Assembly: GCA_911728435.2 (NCBI GenBank)
Contig: OU452198.1
Location: forward strand, 45,909,017-45,973,016
Direction: 5' to 3'
DNA from: Apoderus coryli
Lineage: Eukaryota > Arthropoda > Insecta > Coleoptera > Attelabidae
Length of the DNA stretch: 64,000 nt
Shown: positions 62,108 through 64,000 of the stretch, piece by piece
How positions within the stretch are numbered: the stretch's first letter is position 1
Layout of the letters: the number at the start of each line of letters is the position of its first letter
Position numbers and translations under genes: made by a program
The notes under the pieces: generated by a model
The model's database searches: none
What the model was told of the DNA's origin: nothing
What the model saw: only the letters and a program-made list of their open reading frames with translations

Positions 62108-63026
62108 AGAAAGTGAGGTAAAGTGAGATCAAGTGAGATGAAGTGAGATAAAGTGAGATCAAGTAAGATAAAGTGAGTCAAAGTGAGGTAAAGTGAGTCA
62201 AAGTGAGTGGAAGTCAGATGAAGTGAGATAAAGTGAGTCAAACTGAGGTAAAGTGAGTCAAAGTGAGATGAAGTGAGATCAAATAAGATAAAGTGAGATG
62301 AAGTGAATGGAAGTGAGATAAAGTGAGATGAAGTGAGGTAAAGTAAGTCAAAGTGAGATGAAGGGAGTGGAGATGAAGTGAGATTATGGGAGATCAAGTG
62401 AGATAAAGTGAGATCAAGTAAAATGAAGTGAGATAAAGTGAGTCAAACTGAGGTAAAGTGAGATGAAGTGAGTAGAAGTAAAATAAAGTGAGATGAAGTG
62501 AGATAAAGTGAGATCAAGTGAGATAAAGTGAGTCAAACTGAGGTAAAGTGAGTCAAAGTGAGATGAAGTGAGATCAAATAAGATAAAGTGAGTCAAACTG
62601 AGGTAAAGTGAGTCAAAGTGAGGTCAAATAAGATAAAGTGAGTCAAACTGAGGTAAAGTAAGATGAAGTGAGTAGAAGTGAGATAAAGTGAGATGAAGAT
62701 AGATAAAGTGAGAGAAGTGAGTCAAACTGAGGTAAAGTGAGTCAAAGTGAGATGAAGTGAGATCAAATAAGATAAAGTGAGTCAAACTGAGATGAAGTGA
62801 GATAAAGTGAGTCAAAGTGAGATAAAGTGAGATCAAATAAGATAAAAAGTGAGTCAAAGTGAGATCAAGTGAGATAAAGTGAGTTGAAGTGAGTCAAAGT
62901 GAGATGAAGTGAGATCAAATAAGATAAAGTGAGATGAAGTGAGTGGAAGTGAGATAAAGTGAGGTAAAGTGAGTCAAAGTGAGATGAAGGGAGTGGAGAT
63001 GAAGTGAGATAATGGGAGATGAAGTG
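62108..63026. repeat. 10-bp-period satellite (AAGTGAGNNN)n
   Basis: About 92 units of a decamer, AAGTGAG plus a three-base suffix that is mostly ATA, ATC, ATG, TCA or GTA. Blocks of units recur, for example AAGTGAGATCAAATAAGATA and AAGTGAGTCAAACTGAGGTA, giving a higher-order pattern. The open minus-strand frames over it (Ser/Leu/His/Phe repeats) arise from the repeat and are not genes. Confidence 0.95.
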
Positions 63027-63254
63027 TGTAACGAAGTTACTTTTTTTTTTTAATTCTATCCACCCTGTATAGTATCCGTATTGTATTTTCCTTTCAATAT
63101 GTTGACGTAATTCCGTCCACCTTGTATTATACCCCGCCGCTTCGACCGTGCATCGACCGACAGCGACGTGGCTTGTGCTTAGCGTGAACATGATGCGCGC
63201 TGGCCTCGTGGTAGGGAGAGAGAGAAGCCGGCCAGTGGGGACAACACCGTGGTG

Positions 63255-63290
63255 CATAAATACCAGATCGCCACGCAGAAACAGTCAGTC
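63255..63290 (+). promoter_or_regulatory. TATA box plus initiator core promoter
   Basis: CATAAATA at 63255-63262 lies 32 bp before the A of an arthropod-type initiator TCAGTC (63285-63290, start site A63287). Downstream GACGACC and AGCGACC words could be downstream promoter elements. This spacing is the canonical one. Confidence 0.7.
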
Positions 63291-63461
63291 GACGACCGGC
63301 AGCGACCAGCAGCAACAGCAAGGAGCAGTAGAAGTGGTGAAGTGGTGAGAGCAGTACAGAGAGGAGTGAACCGTACCGTACAAGTTGTAAGTATTTGAAA
63401 TTAAATGTATTTCCTACATTGAATCCTTATTGTAATAAAAGTTTCTTCCGTTAGGCTTTTA

Positions 63462-63902
63462 GGTCAGTAGATGTTGCGTATGCGACCGCTGAAAGTTAGG
63501 CAGGTAACCGGTACATTGGTGCGTATGCGCCGGCCGTTTTATTAAGGTTAGGTCAGTAGATGTTGCGTATGCGACCGCTGAAAGTTAGGCAGGTAACCGG
63601 TACATTGGTGCGTATGCGCCGGCCGTTTTATTAAGGTTAGGTCAGTAGATGTTGCGTATGCGACCGCTGAAAGTTAGGCAGGTAACCGGTACATTGGTGC
63701 GTATGCGCCGGCCGTTTTATTAAGGTTAGGTCAGTAGATGTTGCGTATGCGACCGCTGAAAGATAGGCAGGTAACCGGTACATTGGTGCGTATGCGCCGG
63801 CCGTTTTACTAAGGTTAGGTCAGTAGATGTTGCGTATGCGACCGCTGAAAATTAGGCAGGTAACCGGTACATTGGTGCGTATGCGCCGGCCGTTTTATTA
63901 AG
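63462..63902. repeat. Five tandem copies of an 89-bp unit
   Basis: Units begin GGTCAGTAGATGTTGCGTAT at 63462, 63551, 63640, 63729 and 63818, spaced exactly 89 bp. They differ by only one or two bases. Each unit carries TGCGTATGCG twice. The last unit is cut a few bases short. Confidence 0.98.
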
Positions 63903-64000
63903 AATATAGAAGACAGAATTATTTTCTTTAGTTTTAGTTTACCATTAGTTAGTTCTGAATAGATCCGATAGGCTTAACAAACCCTTTATTGTTTCCTATT

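Larger units (their letters stand above)
63027..64000 (+). mobile_element. Probable LTR (U3-R-U5), running off the window
   Basis: The satellite ends abruptly at TGTAACGAAGTTAC, which has the TG start and short inverted palindrome usual for insect LTRs. About 230 bp on lies a TATA box with an initiator, about 150 bp after that an AATAAA signal (63434-63439) followed by a T/G-rich stretch, and then an array of 89-bp repeats. TATA, start site and poly(A) signal in this order and spacing fit U3-R-U5. The GC content is well above the surroundings. No coding region or second LTR is in view. The alternative is a host promoter with a non-coding first exon ending at the GTAAGT at 63387. Confidence 0.45.

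Noticed and set aside
62059..63257. Minus-strand open frames rich in S, L, H and F repeats
   Set aside because: They are translations of the 10-bp satellite with no other support.

Overview
This window is eukaryotic and AT-rich. It has short GT-AG introns, AATAAA signals, THAP and C2H2 zinc fingers and many insect-type transposons. The dense TAGGTACCTA/ACCTACCTAC runs and the mix of mariner, Jockey/R1-type LINEs, Penelope, hAT, P-like and TTAA-flanked MITEs suggest an insect, probably a hemipteran close to aphids. That placement is an inference from base composition and element content. No bacterial, organellar or CRISPR-like material is seen.

One conserved housekeeping gene is clear: a complete six-exon MOCS3/Uba4 gene on the + strand (56672-58663, 440 codons before the stop). 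It encodes the E1-like adenylyltransferase plus rhodanese that thiolates URM1 and MOCS2A. All five junctions keep frame and all expected cysteines are present. About 2 kb upstream is a two-exon C2H2 zinc-finger ORF (54225-54720) that resembles the N-terminus of insect MULE-type transposase proteins.

Most of the rest is transposon archaeology. 1-13.5 kb: LINE RT pieces (1-1248, 3395-3700, 7580-8010, 12960-13420) and mariner remnants (1490-2110, 5090-5459, 9790-10030). 20-31 kb: a Penelope-like GIY-YIG piece, a mariner whose 3' end is repeated as a 224-bp inverted arm, a MITE, and a nearly intact DD41D Tc1/mariner-superfamily transposon (26784-28870) with about 350-bp TIRs and one nonsense codon. 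31-46 kb: mostly non-coding, with LINE tails, two perfect ~100-bp palindromes and a split tRNA-like sequence. 46.6-51.1 kb: two TTAA-flanked MITEs beside a complete 3.3-kb transposon with 32-bp TIRs and an intact, spliced 766-aa transposase. 51.6-56.6 kb: P-element-like DNA, comprising a THAP-encoding element with 22-bp TIRs and a perfect 8-bp target duplication ending 30 bp before the MOCS3 start codon, and a 26-bp micro-derivative with its own perfect 8-bp duplication. 60-64 kb: a hAT-type MITE, a 10-bp-period satellite, and at the right edge a probable LTR with TATA box, initiator, poly(A) signal and five 89-bp tandem repeats.

The likeliest undescribed systems are the intact DDD-type element at 47.7-51.1 kb, an older relative of which was broken by the DD41D insertion at 26.8 kb, and the P-like THAP element family around 51.6-56.6 kb. 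Intron calls rest on splice motifs and frame continuity, and family names on recalled motifs; no database search was possible.
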